From the NCBI RefSeq assembly GCF_014643595.1, contig NZ_BMJT01000002.1, positions 1 to 64,000 of the forward strand: DNA of 64,000 nucleotides. Direction: 5' to 3'. The position numbers and the translations under genes are program-made. Shown here one piece after another: positions 1-8,697 of the stretch. The notes under the pieces were generated by a model. The model was not told the DNA's origin, searched no databases, and saw nothing but the letters and a program-made list of their open reading frames with translations. Position 1 is the first letter of the stretch. Each line of letters starts with the position of its first letter. The DNA comes from Lysinibacillus alkalisoli (GTDB lineage: Bacteria; Bacillota; Bacilli; Bacillales_A; Planococcaceae).

Positions 1-102
1 GGAGAACGCTATTGCTTCTGGTATAAGGGCTAAGGCAACTACAATACCTGATAGCACATCACCACGCACATTCCCAAACCATTGTTGTTGTAAAGTTTGC
101 AT
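1..102 (-). CDS. SulP-family anion transporter, N-terminal fragment
   Basis: Only the first 34 codons are in the window; the gene runs off the left edge. The start codon is preceded by an AAGGAG ribosome binding site at normal spacing. The visible residues end in [17 protein letters not shown], the start of the first membrane segment of SulP (sulfate permease-like) transporters. These inner-membrane carriers move sulfate, bicarbonate or other anions; substrate cannot be told here. It is divergent from the recombinase-like gene at 196. Confidence 0.7.
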   Translation of the reverse strand, partial: MQTLQQQWFGNVRGDVLSGIVVALALIPEAIAFS

Positions 103-195
103 ACTAATCTCCTTATCTTAAATAAAATTTCTCGTTCATCATAACATAACTTTCCCAAAAAGGAACCATTATAGGAAAAATAGGAGTGAATAAAA

Positions 196-741
196 ATGTT
201 ATACGGCTATCAAAGGCCTTTATATGATGACCCAGATATGTTAGTACAATCAGATGTATTACAAAAGAGTGATAGGATTTTTAAAGAGACGCATGGTCAA
301 GCAAAAAAGCGTCATGCTTTAGAAGAGTTATTGTTGGAAATGAAAGCAGGCGATATTCTTCAAGTGTCTCGCTTTTTTGCATTAGCTGATACAACGAGAC
401 ACCTTGAAGAATTACTGAAAATCTGCGCTCATGATGGTGTCACAATTCATTTTATAGAAGACGATATAACATCAGTAGAGTTACTAGAAAAGCCTTTGTT
501 AGATGTGCTAAATCGCTTTTTAGAATTTCAAAGTGATATTATCAAACAATCCACCATGTTAGGTATGATGCAAGCAAAAGAGAAAGGTAAAGTACTAGGG
601 AGACCAAGAAAAGCAGATGAAAATGTGAAACGAGCGATTGCGATGTATCAAACGGGCCAACATACGTTGTTTGATATTAAGAATGAGACAGGGATTAGTA
701 AGTCCACGCTTTATCGTTATTTAGAATTGTTAGATGACTAG
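196..741 (+). CDS. Serine-recombinase-like DNA-binding protein, catalytic residues absent
   Basis: A 181-residue protein with the layout of a small serine recombinase (resolvase/invertase): an N-terminal catalytic-type domain, a long helix around residues 110-130, then GRPRKADENVK and a C-terminal Hin-like helix-turn-helix (ISKSTLYRYLELL). Active members have an R-V-S motif near residue 10 and an R-L-G-R motif near residue 70. Here the corresponding stretches read YGYQRPLYDDP and VSRFFALADTT, so the nucleophilic serine and the paired arginines are missing. It is probably a DNA-binding relative, perhaps a regulator, rather than an active recombinase. An AGGAG-like ribosome binding site lies 8 bases before the start. 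No inverted-repeat target site or mobile element was seen nearby. Confidence 0.7.
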   Translation: MLYGYQRPLYDDPDMLVQSDVLQKSDRIFKETHGQAKKRHALEELLLEMKAGDILQVSRFFALADTTRHLEELLKICAHDGVTIHFIEDDITSVELLEKPLLDVLNRFLEFQSDIIKQSTMLGMMQAKEKGKVLGRPRKADENVKRAIAMYQTGQHTLFDIKNETGISKSTLYRYLELLDD

Positions 742-765
742 TTTAAGTAGTATCATTTATACAAG

Positions 766-813
766 AAAAGCCGTTACTTACCAGGATAAAACCTAGTAGG
801 TGACGGCTTTTTT
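766..813. terminator. Bidirectional hairpin terminator
   Basis: The arms AAAAGCCGT-AC and GT-ACGGCTTTT flank a loop of about 20 bases and are followed by a T run. It lies between the convergent genes at 196 and 818 and can serve both. Confidence 0.75.
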
Positions 814-817
814 ATTT

Positions 818-1108
818 CTATTTTAAATTATCAATAGCGTATTGAGCTTCTTCTGCAGTAAATTTTTCACCATACTCAGAAATAAGTTGTTCATAAATAC
901 CTGAATCAGACATACTCATTCTCTCTGCGTACGTTTCAGCTTTCTTTAACGCATTTTCTTTCCAATCGACATCAAGATTATCAATAGCGTATTGAGCAGG
1001 TTCCACTACAGTCTCTGTTTGTTTTTCGCTCTTAGCTACTTCCTCTTTAGGTTTTGTTTCATTGTTATCTTTAGGTGAAGCGATTGCTCCTATAATGAAT
1101 AACGCCAC
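818..1108 (-). CDS. Ltp-family small surface protein, probably frameshifted at its start
   Basis: The C-terminal half has the short helical repeat of the Ltp family (host cell surface-exposed lipoprotein, known from phage superinfection-immunity proteins and many Firmicutes): KKAETYAERMSMSDSGIYEQ followed by FTAEEAQYAIDNLK. A second QYAIDNL lies just before it, encoded by a near-identical DNA repeat. The middle is a charged linker rich in K, E and T. Reading from the GTG at 1108 gives a truncated membrane segment. The same frame extends upstream through KKPFYKKWWFITLV, the usual family lead-in, and then meets a stop at 1154-1156. A one-step different frame from an ATG near 1180 reads MDYVVNNK up to that point. 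The gene may therefore be a pseudogene or carry a sequencing indel. Confidence 0.55.
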   Translation of the reverse strand: MALFIIGAIASPKDNNETKPKEEVAKSEKQTETVVEPAQYAIDNLDVDWKENALKKAETYAERMSMSDSGIYEQLISEYGEKFTAEEAQYAIDNLK

Positions 1109-1362
1109 AAGAGTAATAAACCACCATTTCTTATAAAAAGGTTTCTTTGTTGTTTACAACATAATCCATTCATAACTTTTATATGTATATAGTGCTATAA
1201 AAAGTTAATTATGGCTATATATATGGATTAAAAAGAAGCGAAAACCAATGAAATAAAAGCATTTTTTAAGAAGTGTTGAATTTAAGTGTATTATGTTATC
1301 ATTATTCAGGTAGCAATTTCGAAAATAAATCGAAGTAGAAATCAAAAGAAAGGTTGATATAA

Positions 1363-2739
1363 ATGAAAGATAATAGCGTACGAACCGTGAGCCTGTATAC
1401 TTTAGGTTGTAAAGTAAATCATTATGAAACAGAAGCGATTTGGCAGTTGTTTCAGGCAGAGGGATATGAACGTACTGAGTTTGAACATCAAGCAGATGTG
1501 TATGTTGTGAATACTTGTACAGTGACGAATACTGGAGATAAAAAGTCACGTCAAGTTATTCGACGAGCAGTACGTCAAAATCCAGATGCTGTTATTTGTG
1601 TAACAGGCTGTTATGCACAAACCTCACCCGCAGAGATTATGGCGATTCCTGGTGTTGATATTGTAGTAGGTACACAAGACCGTACTAAAATGTTGCCGCT
1701 TATTGAACAATATAAAAAAGAACGTCAGCCGATTAATGCGGTGCGTAACATTATGAAGAATCGTGTTTACGAAGAATTAGATGTACCAGCATTTACAGAT
1801 CGTACACGTGCCTCACTCAAAATACAAGAAGGCTGTAACAACTTCTGTACGTTTTGTATTATTCCTTGGGCGAGAGGTTTGATGCGTTCTCGTGACCCAC
1901 AAGAAGTGATTAAACAAGCACAACAACTAGTGGATGCAGGTTATTTAGAGATTGTATTAACAGGTATTCATACAGGTGGCTATGGTGAAGATTTAAAAGA
2001 CTATAACTTGGCACAGTTACTGCGTGATCTTGAAGCGAATGTTAAAGGTTTAAAGCGTCTACGCATCTCTTCTATTGAAGCATCTCAATTATCAGACGAA
2101 GTGATTGACGTATTGCGTGAGTCAAACATTGTTGTAAATCATTTGCATATTCCAATTCAATCAGGTTCAGATACCGTATTAAAACGCATGCGTCGCAAGT
2201 ATACAATGGCGTTTTTCTCAGATCGTATTACACGTCTAACGGAAGCTTTGCCAAATTTAGCTGTAACATCAGATGTCATTGTCGGTTTCCCAGGTGAAAC
2301 GGAAGAAGAATTTATGGAGACATATCATTTTATACGTGATCATAAATTTTCAGAGTTACACGTTTTCCCTTATTCAAAACGTACGGGTACACCAGCTGCT
2401 CGTATGACAGATCAAATCGATGAAGAAATAAAAAATGAGCGAGTGCACCGTTTACTTGAGTTAAATAATCAATTAGCAAAAGAGTATGCTAGTCGCTTTG
2501 AAGGCGATGTAGTTGAAATTATTCCTGAAGAACGTTTCAAAGAAGGTGATGAACAATTATATGTAGGTTATACAGATAATTATTTGAAAGTGGTCTTTGA
2601 CGGTGATGAATCATTAATCGGTCAATTAGTGAAAGTGCGTATTACTAAAGCGGGCTATCCATATAATGAAGGTCAATTTGTACGTGTGGTGGGGCAAGAA
2701 GTCGAAGAAAGAACACAACGTGTAGAGCGTATTGTGTAA
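1363..2739 (+). CDS. mtaB: tRNA ms2t6A37 methylthiotransferase MtaB
   Basis: Radical-SAM methylthiotransferase that converts t6A37 to ms2t6A37 in tRNAs reading ANN codons. The N-terminal UPF0004 domain carries the three cluster-binding cysteines in TLGCKVN, NTCTVTN and TGCYAQ. The radical-SAM motif is CNNFCTFC near residue 155, and a TRAM RNA-binding domain lies at the C-terminus (about 380-445). The 458 residues are normal for the family. In Bacillus the gene (yqeV) sits downstream of rsmE and dnaJ and upstream of rpsU; here rsmE is not adjacent but rpsU is close. An AAAGG ribosome binding site precedes the start. Confidence 0.93.
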   Translation: MKDNSVRTVSLYTLGCKVNHYETEAIWQLFQAEGYERTEFEHQADVYVVNTCTVTNTGDKKSRQVIRRAVRQNPDAVICVTGCYAQTSPAEIMAIPGVDIVVGTQDRTKMLPLIEQYKKERQPINAVRNIMKNRVYEELDVPAFTDRTRASLKIQEGCNNFCTFCIIPWARGLMRSRDPQEVIKQAQQLVDAGYLEIVLTGIHTGGYGEDLKDYNLAQLLRDLEANVKGLKRLRISSIEASQLSDEVIDVLRESNIVVNHLHIPIQSGSDTVLKRMRRKYTMAFFSDRITRLTEALPNLAVTSDVIVGFPGETEEEFMETYHFIRDHKFSELHVFPYSKRTGTPAARMTDQIDEEIKNERVHRLLELNNQLAKEYASRFEGDVVEIIPEERFKEGDEQLYVGYTDNYLKVVFDGDESLIGQLVKVRITKAGYPYNEGQFVRVVGQEVEERTQRVERIV

Positions 2740-2926
2740 TGTTTGATAGGCGAAAGCATGTTGTGCATTTTTTTGAGAAGAGAAAATGACATAGCATGCT
2801 TTTGTCTAGTAATAAAAACTTGATGATTTCAGGAAAAAAATTATAATACATTAATATAAAGTATTTTAGTTTAAACACAAAGAAATAGGGAAATACATAT
2901 CAGATAAGTAGATGGGGGGGTGTGAA

Positions 2927-3403
2927 ATGAAGTTTTTGGAAGAGAATAATGAGCAAGATGACCTGGTATGTGTCATCATTCCAGATGGTATCGTAGGAGA
3001 TATTGATGATTTTAGTAATTATGATCCTAATCGTATTGCTCACTACACTATAAAGAATCAGCAGCTCTTATTATATATGACGGAAGAAAATCGCCAACTA
3101 GCCTTACAGGACTTTAAAAGTATGGTGCAAGCTTTTAAAGAACAAGTGGATACTTGCGAAGACATTGAAGTAGCCTCGTATGCTAAATTTGAATGTAATG
3201 ATGATTTAACCGTTTTAGATTTTTATATGCAACAAGCCGACTATCGCTCTGATATTTTTACAGCCATTATAGAATCTACATTAGTAATTGATGTCCTTTA
3301 TTATCAACTGTATGCAGGTAATATAAAACCTTGCATAAAAGTACGTTACTTTTCAAAAGATAGTCACACTTTATACGAAACATTACAGTTTGACCATACA
3401 TAA
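2927..3403 (+). CDS. Hypothetical acidic protein, about 158 residues
   Basis: Not recognised. A soluble, acidic protein with no membrane segment or known motif that I can see; predicted as mixed helix and strand. The ATG at 2927 is preferred because the G-run at 2914-2920 can serve as ribosome binding site; an in-frame ATG at 2912 would add five residues and start inside that G-run. It lies between mtaB and deoC on the same strand, but the 170-base gap after mtaB and the weak sites before deoC suggest its own transcript. Confidence 0.6.
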   Translation: MKFLEENNEQDDLVCVIIPDGIVGDIDDFSNYDPNRIAHYTIKNQQLLLYMTEENRQLALQDFKSMVQAFKEQVDTCEDIEVASYAKFECNDDLTVLDFYMQQADYRSDIFTAIIESTLVIDVLYYQLYAGNIKPCIKVRYFSKDSHTLYETLQFDHT

Positions 3404-3477
3404 TGAAATAGCTTATCAATAGGTCCTATGCTATGATATAAGAGGTACGTACATCTAAAATAAAGGAGTTTTTCAAG

Positions 3478-4149
3478 ATGACTAAAAAATATGCCTCGCT
3501 AATTGACCATACATTACTTAAAGCAGACACAACAAAAACACAAATTACTACACTTTGTGAGGAAGCTAAACAATATCAATTTGCTTCTGTTTGTATCAAT
3601 CCAACATGGGTAAAAACATGTGCAACATTATTGCAAGGTTCACAGGTAGCTGTTTGTACCGTAATTGGTTTTCCGTTAGGTGCAACAACAACAGCCAATA
3701 AAGTGTTTGAGACAAAAGATGCGATTCAAAATGGCGCTACAGAAGTGGATATGGTAATTAATATTGGTGCTTTAAAAGATAAAGACGATGAACAAGTGTT
3801 ACAAGATATCAAAGCAGTTGTTGAAGCTGCAAATAAACAAGCACTTGTAAAAGTGATTATTGAAACGTGTTTATTAACAGAGGAAGAAAAAGTACGTGCT
3901 TGTGTATTAAGTAAACAAGCTGGTGCCGATTTTGTAAAAACATCAACAGGTTTTTCAACAGGTGGAGCGACTGTAGAAGATGTTGCCTTAATGCGTAAAA
4001 CGGTAGGTGAACATATTGGTGTTAAAGCTTCAGGTGGTGTGCGTAATGCAGAAGATGTTGCTTTAATGATACAAGCTGGTGCTACCCGTATTGGTGCAAG
4101 TTCAGGCGTTGCAATTGTAAGTGGGGATACAGCAAATTCAAGTTATTAA
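3478..4149 (+). CDS. deoC: Deoxyribose-phosphate aldolase DeoC
   Basis: Cleaves 2-deoxyribose-5-phosphate to glyceraldehyde-3-phosphate and acetaldehyde in deoxynucleoside catabolism. The TIM barrel is complete at 223 residues. The Schiff-base lysine is in [14 protein letters not shown] and the catalytic second lysine in [17 protein letters not shown] near the start is also typical. AAAGGAG lies 8 bases before the ATG. In Bacillus deoC is grouped with nupC and pdp under DeoR; here it stands alone beside rpsU. deoD, which feeds the same route, is at 47.9 kb. Confidence 0.95.
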   Translation: MTKKYASLIDHTLLKADTTKTQITTLCEEAKQYQFASVCINPTWVKTCATLLQGSQVAVCTVIGFPLGATTTANKVFETKDAIQNGATEVDMVINIGALKDKDDEQVLQDIKAVVEAANKQALVKVIIETCLLTEEEKVRACVLSKQAGADFVKTSTGFSTGGATVEDVALMRKTVGEHIGVKASGGVRNAEDVALMIQAGATRIGASSGVAIVSGDTANSSY

Positions 4150-4164
4150 TTCTTATTGTTTCTG

Positions 4165-4193
4165 TTGACCAATCTGCTATATTACGGTATAAT
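4165..4193 (+). promoter_or_regulatory. Sigma-A promoter of rpsU
   Basis: TTGACC and a perfect TATAAT are separated by exactly 17 bases, and transcription would start about 60 bases before the rpsU start codon. Confidence 0.8.
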
Positions 4194-4260
4194 TTTCTAG
4201 TACACAGCTACTTTATTTTAAGTTGTTGTGTGATGTGTGTTCGGAGGGAGGGAAAGAGAT

Positions 4261-4434
4261 ATGTCAAAAACTGTCGTTCGCAAAAACGAATCGCTTGAAG
4301 ATGCTCTTCGTCGCTTCAAACGTACTGTTTCAAAAAGTGGTACAATTCAGGAAGTAAGAAAGCGCGAATTCTACGAAAAACCTAGCGTAAAACGTAAAAA
4401 GAAATCAGAAGCTGCACGTAAACGTAAGTGGTAA
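4261..4434 (+). CDS. rpsU: 30S ribosomal protein S21
   Basis: 57 residues, the normal length for bacterial S21, starting [20 protein letters not shown] and ending in the basic tail [10 protein letters not shown]. It binds the 3' domain of 16S rRNA in the small subunit. The ATG at 4261 matches all known S21 starts and has GGAGGGAGG upstream, so a longer frame from 4237 is rejected. In Bacillus rpsU is followed by yqeY; here yqeY is absent and a terminator follows. Confidence 0.97.
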   Translation: MSKTVVRKNESLEDALRRFKRTVSKSGTIQEVRKREFYEKPSVKRKKKSEAARKRKW

Positions 4435-4502
4435 TTTAGTTTTTACTCAAGTCCCTACGTTAAAAACACGCAATTTGATTGATTACTGAACAGACAATTG
4501 AT

Positions 4503-4545
4503 ATACCTGAATGGAAATTTATTTCCATTCAGGTATTTTGCATTT
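4503..4545 (+). terminator. rpsU terminator
   Basis: A perfect 15-base stem (ATACCTGAATGGAAA with its complement), TTTA loop and a downstream T-rich tail. Confidence 0.85.
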
Positions 4546-4620
4546 TTAGCACTTTTTTTGAAACTTTTCTCGTTTAGTCCCGTACATTATAGTAAAGGTA
4601 AGAAGAGAGGAGGTAATGAT

Positions 4621-5961
4621 GTGCAAAAAGGTAAACAAATTAGGCTGTTTATCTTAACAATACTATTGATTGGTTTTCTCATTCCTAGTGTAGCGCTCGT
4701 AACAAAAGCAGAAGCAAAGTCCAACGTCATTTATCATATCCCTATTCATGAAGATATTGAAAAAGGACTCCATGCATTTTTACAACGTGCTTTTAAAGAA
4801 GCCGAGCAAAATCAAGCAGATGCCATTATATTAGATATTCATACGCCAGGTGGTTTCACGAATGCAGCAGGCAATATTGCCAAGTTAATGGATGCGACAA
4901 ATATTCGTACAATTGCGTATATTAACAAAGATGCCTTATCAGCAGGTGCATTTTTAGCATTACATGCTGATGAAGTATATATGACACCTAATGGTACAAT
5001 GGGAGCAGCTGGAATTATTGAACAATCTGGTAAAGATGCAGACAAAAAGGTGCAGAGTGCATGGATTAAACAAATGAAAGCAGCTGCAGAAACAAAAGCA
5101 GGCAAAGACCCTATTTATGCGATGGCAATGGCAGATAAAGATATTGACTTGCCAGAATTAGGTTCACCAAAGGGCGAGTTCTTGACATTGTCTGCTAAGG
5201 AAGCCGAGCAAGTTAAGTATTCACAAGGCACAGCAGCTACATTACAAGACGTATTGCAGGCTACACAATTAAATGATCATGAAATGATACAAGTAGAGCC
5301 TACTTTTTTTGAGCATGTAGCACGCTTTATTACCAATCCGATTGTTATTCCTATTTTATTATCTATTGCTAGTTTGGGCTTGATTATCGAATTATACTCA
5401 CCAGGCTTTGGGATTTCAGGAGCGATGGGGTTAATTTCACTTGTGTTGTTCTTTTTTGGCCATTTAGTAGCAGGCTTTGCTGGATATGAAACGATTTTAC
5501 TTTTTATATTAGGTGCAGCATTAATAGGTGCAGAATTTTTCATACCAGGTGGAATTGTTGGTATAATAGGTATAGGAGCAGTTATTGCTAGTATTGTCAT
5601 GGCAGGTGCTGATGTTACGCATATGCTGATTTCCGTGTTAATTGCAATAAGTGTTGCAATAGTAGGGATGGTGATTATTATGAAGGTATTTGGTAAAAAA
5701 TTGACCATATTAAATAACCTTGTTTTAAAAGACGCTACTACAACTGAGGATGGCTACGTTTCTAATGTGAATCGTATTGATTTAATAGGGCGCACTGGAA
5801 AAACAGTGACACCGCTTCGTCCATCAGGTATTATGGACATTCAAGGTGAGCGCTTAGATGTAGTGAGTGAAGGTGCTTATATTGAAGCAGGTAAAATGGT
5901 TGTAATTATTAAAGTGGAAGGCTCTCGCATTGTAGTGAGAGAAGAGAGGGAGGAAGCATAA
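4621..5961 (+). CDS. yqeZ: NfeD-family membrane-bound serine protease YqeZ
   Basis: About 446 residues. A signal peptide (residues 1-35) precedes a ClpP/SPP-class protease domain with [11 protein letters not shown] and [15 protein letters not shown], the serine being in the SAG motif. Then come four to five membrane helices (about 240-370) and a C-terminal NfeD OB-fold ([14 protein letters not shown]). NfeD proteins partner flotillins; in Bacillus subtilis yqeZ and floA are co-transcribed and linked to sublancin resistance and membrane fluidity. The GTG at 4621 is chosen because AGGAGG lies 8 bases upstream. A longer frame from 4498 would start inside the rpsU terminator. The stop overlaps the floA start. 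Confidence 0.9.
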   Translation: MQKGKQIRLFILTILLIGFLIPSVALVTKAEAKSNVIYHIPIHEDIEKGLHAFLQRAFKEAEQNQADAIILDIHTPGGFTNAAGNIAKLMDATNIRTIAYINKDALSAGAFLALHADEVYMTPNGTMGAAGIIEQSGKDADKKVQSAWIKQMKAAAETKAGKDPIYAMAMADKDIDLPELGSPKGEFLTLSAKEAEQVKYSQGTAATLQDVLQATQLNDHEMIQVEPTFFEHVARFITNPIVIPILLSIASLGLIIELYSPGFGISGAMGLISLVLFFFGHLVAGFAGYETILLFILGAALIGAEFFIPGGIVGIIGIGAVIASIVMAGADVTHMLISVLIAISVAIVGMVIIMKVFGKKLTILNNLVLKDATTTEDGYVSNVNRIDLIGRTGKTVTPLRPSGIMDIQGERLDVVSEGAYIEAGKMVVIIKVEGSRIVVREEREEA

Positions 5962-6962
5962 TGGATATTTCTTCAATGTCAACAATCGGTTTAATTTTTG
6001 CGCTTGTTGTATTGTTAATCGTATTAGCTGTATTTTTCACATTTGTGCCAATCGCGTTATGGATTTCGGCATTAGCAGCAGGTGTTAAAGTAAGTATTTT
6101 CACATTAATAGGTATGCGCTTACGTCGTGTTATTCCATCACGTATCGTTAACCCATTAATTAAAGCTCATAAAGCAGGGTTACCTGTAACCATTAATCAG
6201 TTAGAAAGTCATTATTTAGCAGGTGGTAATGTAGACCGCGTAGTTAACGCATTAATTGCTGCACACCGTGCTAATATTGAGTTAACATTCGAACGTTGTG
6301 CGGCTATTGACTTAGCAGGCCGTGATGTATTAGAAGCAGTACAAATGTCAGTAAACCCTAAAGTAATCGAAACACCATTTATTGCAGGTGTTGCTATGAA
6401 TGGTATTGAAGTAAAAGCAAAAGCACGTATTACAGTACGCGCTAATATTGAGCGTCTTGTTGGTGGTGCGGGTGAAGATACAATTGTAGCTCGTGTTGGT
6501 GAAGGTATTGTTTCGACAATTGGTTCTTCTGTGAGCCACACGCAAGTATTAGAAAACCCAGATATGATTTCTCAAACCGTGTTAGCTAAAGGTTTAGACT
6601 CAGGGACAGCTTTTGAAATTTTATCAATTGATATTGCAGACGTTGATGTTGGTAAAAATATCGGTGCAGAATTACAAATTGAACAAGCTGAAGCTGATAA
6701 AAATATTGCTCAAGCAAAAGCAGAAGAACGTCGTGCAATGGCTGTAGCGAAAGAACAAGAAATGTTAGCTAAGGTACAAGAGATGAAAGCGAAAGTAGTA
6801 GAAGCCGAAGCTGAAGTACCTATGGCAATGTCAGAAGCTTTACGCACAGGAAATTTAGGTGTTATGGATTTAGTTAACTACAATAATATTCAAGCAGATA
6901 CATCTATGCGTGAATCAATTGCTAAAGGCTCAAAAAATGACAAGCATGACGAGCAGAATTAA
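5961..6962 (+). CDS. floA: Flotillin-like protein FloA
   Basis: 333 residues, normal length. An N-terminal hydrophobic hairpin (about 10-50) is followed by the SPFH/PHB-like domain ([15 protein letters not shown]) and a coiled coil rich in A, E and K (about 225-300). It scaffolds functional membrane microdomains in Bacillus. Its ATG overlaps the stop of the NfeD protease gene, so the two are translationally coupled. Confidence 0.95.
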   Translation: MDISSMSTIGLIFALVVLLIVLAVFFTFVPIALWISALAAGVKVSIFTLIGMRLRRVIPSRIVNPLIKAHKAGLPVTINQLESHYLAGGNVDRVVNALIAAHRANIELTFERCAAIDLAGRDVLEAVQMSVNPKVIETPFIAGVAMNGIEVKAKARITVRANIERLVGGAGEDTIVARVGEGIVSTIGSSVSHTQVLENPDMISQTVLAKGLDSGTAFEILSIDIADVDVGKNIGAELQIEQAEADKNIAQAKAEERRAMAVAKEQEMLAKVQEMKAKVVEAEAEVPMAMSEALRTGNLGVMDLVNYNNIQADTSMRESIAKGSKNDKHDEQN

Positions 6963-6996
6963 CTTCTTCAATTGGCGAAAGGAGTGACGCTCTAAA

Positions 6997-7506
6997 ATGG
7001 AAGCTTTTATTATTTTCATCATTATCTCAATTATTGGTACAGTGATTGATCGTGTAAATAAATCAAAAGAGAGTAACGAAAACAGTAAAAACCCATCTCA
7101 GAAACATGCGCCAAAACCTGTTCCAACAAAAGCTAAGCCTGCTAAAGGTTATAAGGCACAGCCTGTTAAACCAGTGACAAGTCCAACTAAAAAACCGACC
7201 TTTGAAGAATTTGCACGAGAAATGCTAGGTGATGTTAAGCCTGTTGCACGAGAAGTGGTAAGTGAGCCTGTAAAATCACCGCCACCTGAACCGAAGCGGA
7301 GAGAAATAGTAGAACGTGCAAAACGTGAACCTTTACAAAATCGCTCTACTCGCCCAGCATTAATGGCAGATCGTCAAATAGTAAAAGTAGAAAAAGCTGA
7401 GCAAGAGACATCCAATACAGGACAAGCACAACAGCAGCTTATGCAAGCAATTGTAATGGCGGAGATTTTAGGTAAACCAAAATCAAAACAACAACGTGTA
7501 CGTTAA
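6997..7506 (+). CDS. Hypothetical membrane-anchored, proline/lysine-rich protein
   Basis: 169 residues: one N-terminal membrane helix (about 3-17), then a long low-complexity region rich in K, P and A containing a short ordered stretch PTFEEFAREMLGDVK, and a basic C-terminus. The family was not recognised. It is 34 bases downstream of floA with its own AAAGGAG and a terminator after it, so it is probably the last gene of the yqeZ-floA unit. In Bacillus this slot holds yqfB, but I see no basis for calling them homologous. Confidence 0.65.
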   Translation: MEAFIIFIIISIIGTVIDRVNKSKESNENSKNPSQKHAPKPVPTKAKPAKGYKAQPVKPVTSPTKKPTFEEFAREMLGDVKPVAREVVSEPVKSPPPEPKRREIVERAKREPLQNRSTRPALMADRQIVKVEKAEQETSNTGQAQQQLMQAIVMAEILGKPKSKQQRVR

Positions 7507-7513
7507 ATATAAT

Positions 7514-7553
7514 GAGGCTGTCTAGAGAATAATTTCTAGCAGCCTTATTTTTA
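7514..7553 (+). terminator. Terminator of the yqeZ-floA unit
   Basis: AGGCTG-T-CTAGA pairs with TCTAG-CAGCCT, followed by TTATTTTTA. Confidence 0.75.
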
Positions 7554-7632
7554 TCGATAGACAAATGTTTTACAGTATACGTAATATAGTGATAAAGTAA
7601 GAGTGTTTAGTACATGTGAAGGAGAATGATGG

Positions 7633-8589
7633 ATGACAGAGAAACTAACGACCTTGCACGTCGATAACCCGAATGAAGCCATTATGCTACTAGGTATGGC
7701 AGATGCGAATATGAAAATGGTGGAAGAAGCGTTTAATGTACATATTATTACACGTGGTGAAACCATATCATTATCGGGTGAAGAAACAAATAAAGAACGA
7801 GTAACAGCTGTGTTAGATGCTTTATTGCAAGTCATCCGTAAAAATATCAATATTGATATGCGTGATGTGGCATCTGCTATTGAAATGGAACATAAAGGTA
7901 CGTTGGAGTTTTTCTCATCCCTATATGATGAAGAAATTGCACGCACAGCAAAAGGTAAACCCATTCGAGCAAAAACAATTGGTCAACGCGAATATATTCG
8001 TGCGATCCGTCACCGCGATCTTGTATTTGGCATTGGGCCTGCGGGTACGGGTAAAACATACTTAGCGGTTGTGATGGCAACACAAGCGTTACGGACAGGG
8101 CAAGTGAAGCGCATTATTTTAACGCGTCCAGCTGTAGAAGCTGGTGAGTCTCTAGGTTTCTTACCAGGGGACTTAAAAGAGAAAGTAGATCCTTATTTAC
8201 GTCCCTTATATGACGCCTTACATGATATTTATGGAGCTGAACAGACGGATCGTTTAATCGAACGCGGTACAATTGAAATTGCCCCGCTTGCTTATATGCG
8301 AGGTCGTACGTTAGACGATGCATTTGTGATTTTAGACGAGGCACAAAATACAACACATCCCCAAATGAAAATGTTTTTAACTCGCTTAGGTTTTGGCTCT
8401 AAGATGGTTGTCACAGGAGACAAGACGCAAATCGACTTACCACGCAATACAGAATCGGGCTTAATTAAAGCGGAGCGGATTTTACAAGGTGTAGAAGATA
8501 TTCATTTTCAAATTTTAGAGCAAGGTGATGTGGTACGCCATCCGATGGTTGCTAAAATTATTCAAGCTTATGGAGAGAATGAAAACTAA
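7633..8589 (+). CDS. phoH: PhoH-like ATPase
   Basis: 318 residues, the usual PhoH length. The Walker A motif GPAGTGKT is at residues 135-142, Walker B is AFVILDEAQN, and VTGDKTQIDLP is the family signature. An N-terminal KH-like region precedes the ATPase. It is a cytoplasmic P-loop ATPase linked to RNA metabolism and ribosome maturation and neighbours ybeY, as in most Firmicutes. GAAGGAG precedes the start by about 8 bases. In spore-forming Bacillus yqfC and yqfD lie directly upstream; both are missing here. Confidence 0.95.
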   Translation: MTEKLTTLHVDNPNEAIMLLGMADANMKMVEEAFNVHIITRGETISLSGEETNKERVTAVLDALLQVIRKNINIDMRDVASAIEMEHKGTLEFFSSLYDEEIARTAKGKPIRAKTIGQREYIRAIRHRDLVFGIGPAGTGKTYLAVVMATQALRTGQVKRIILTRPAVEAGESLGFLPGDLKEKVDPYLRPLYDALHDIYGAEQTDRLIERGTIEIAPLAYMRGRTLDDAFVILDEAQNTTHPQMKMFLTRLGFGSKMVVTGDKTQIDLPRNTESGLIKAERILQGVEDIHFQILEQGDVVRHPMVAKIIQAYGENEN

Positions 8590-8606
8590 AGCGTTGAAAA
8601 ATTGTA

Positions 8607-8636
8607 ACAGCTACAATAAAATGTGGCTGTTTTTTG
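8607..8636 (+). terminator. Terminator between phoH and pgpH
   Basis: The stem ACAGCTACA/TGTGGCTGT has a short AT loop and is followed by TTTTTTGTTTT. Confidence 0.75.
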
Positions 8637-8697
8637 TTTTTTTACAGTAAAATCTCTAAGAAATTGGTATGATAGAAAGTGGAAAGGAGTGCGTAGT

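Noticed and set aside
1205..1549. 114-residue minus-strand frame over the mtaB start
   Set aside because: It is antisense to the conserved mtaB N-terminus, and has no ribosome binding site or protein-like composition.
4498..4620. N-terminal extension of the NfeD protease
   Set aside because: It would start inside the rpsU terminator hairpin; the GTG at 4621 has a strong ribosome binding site and begins a good signal peptide.
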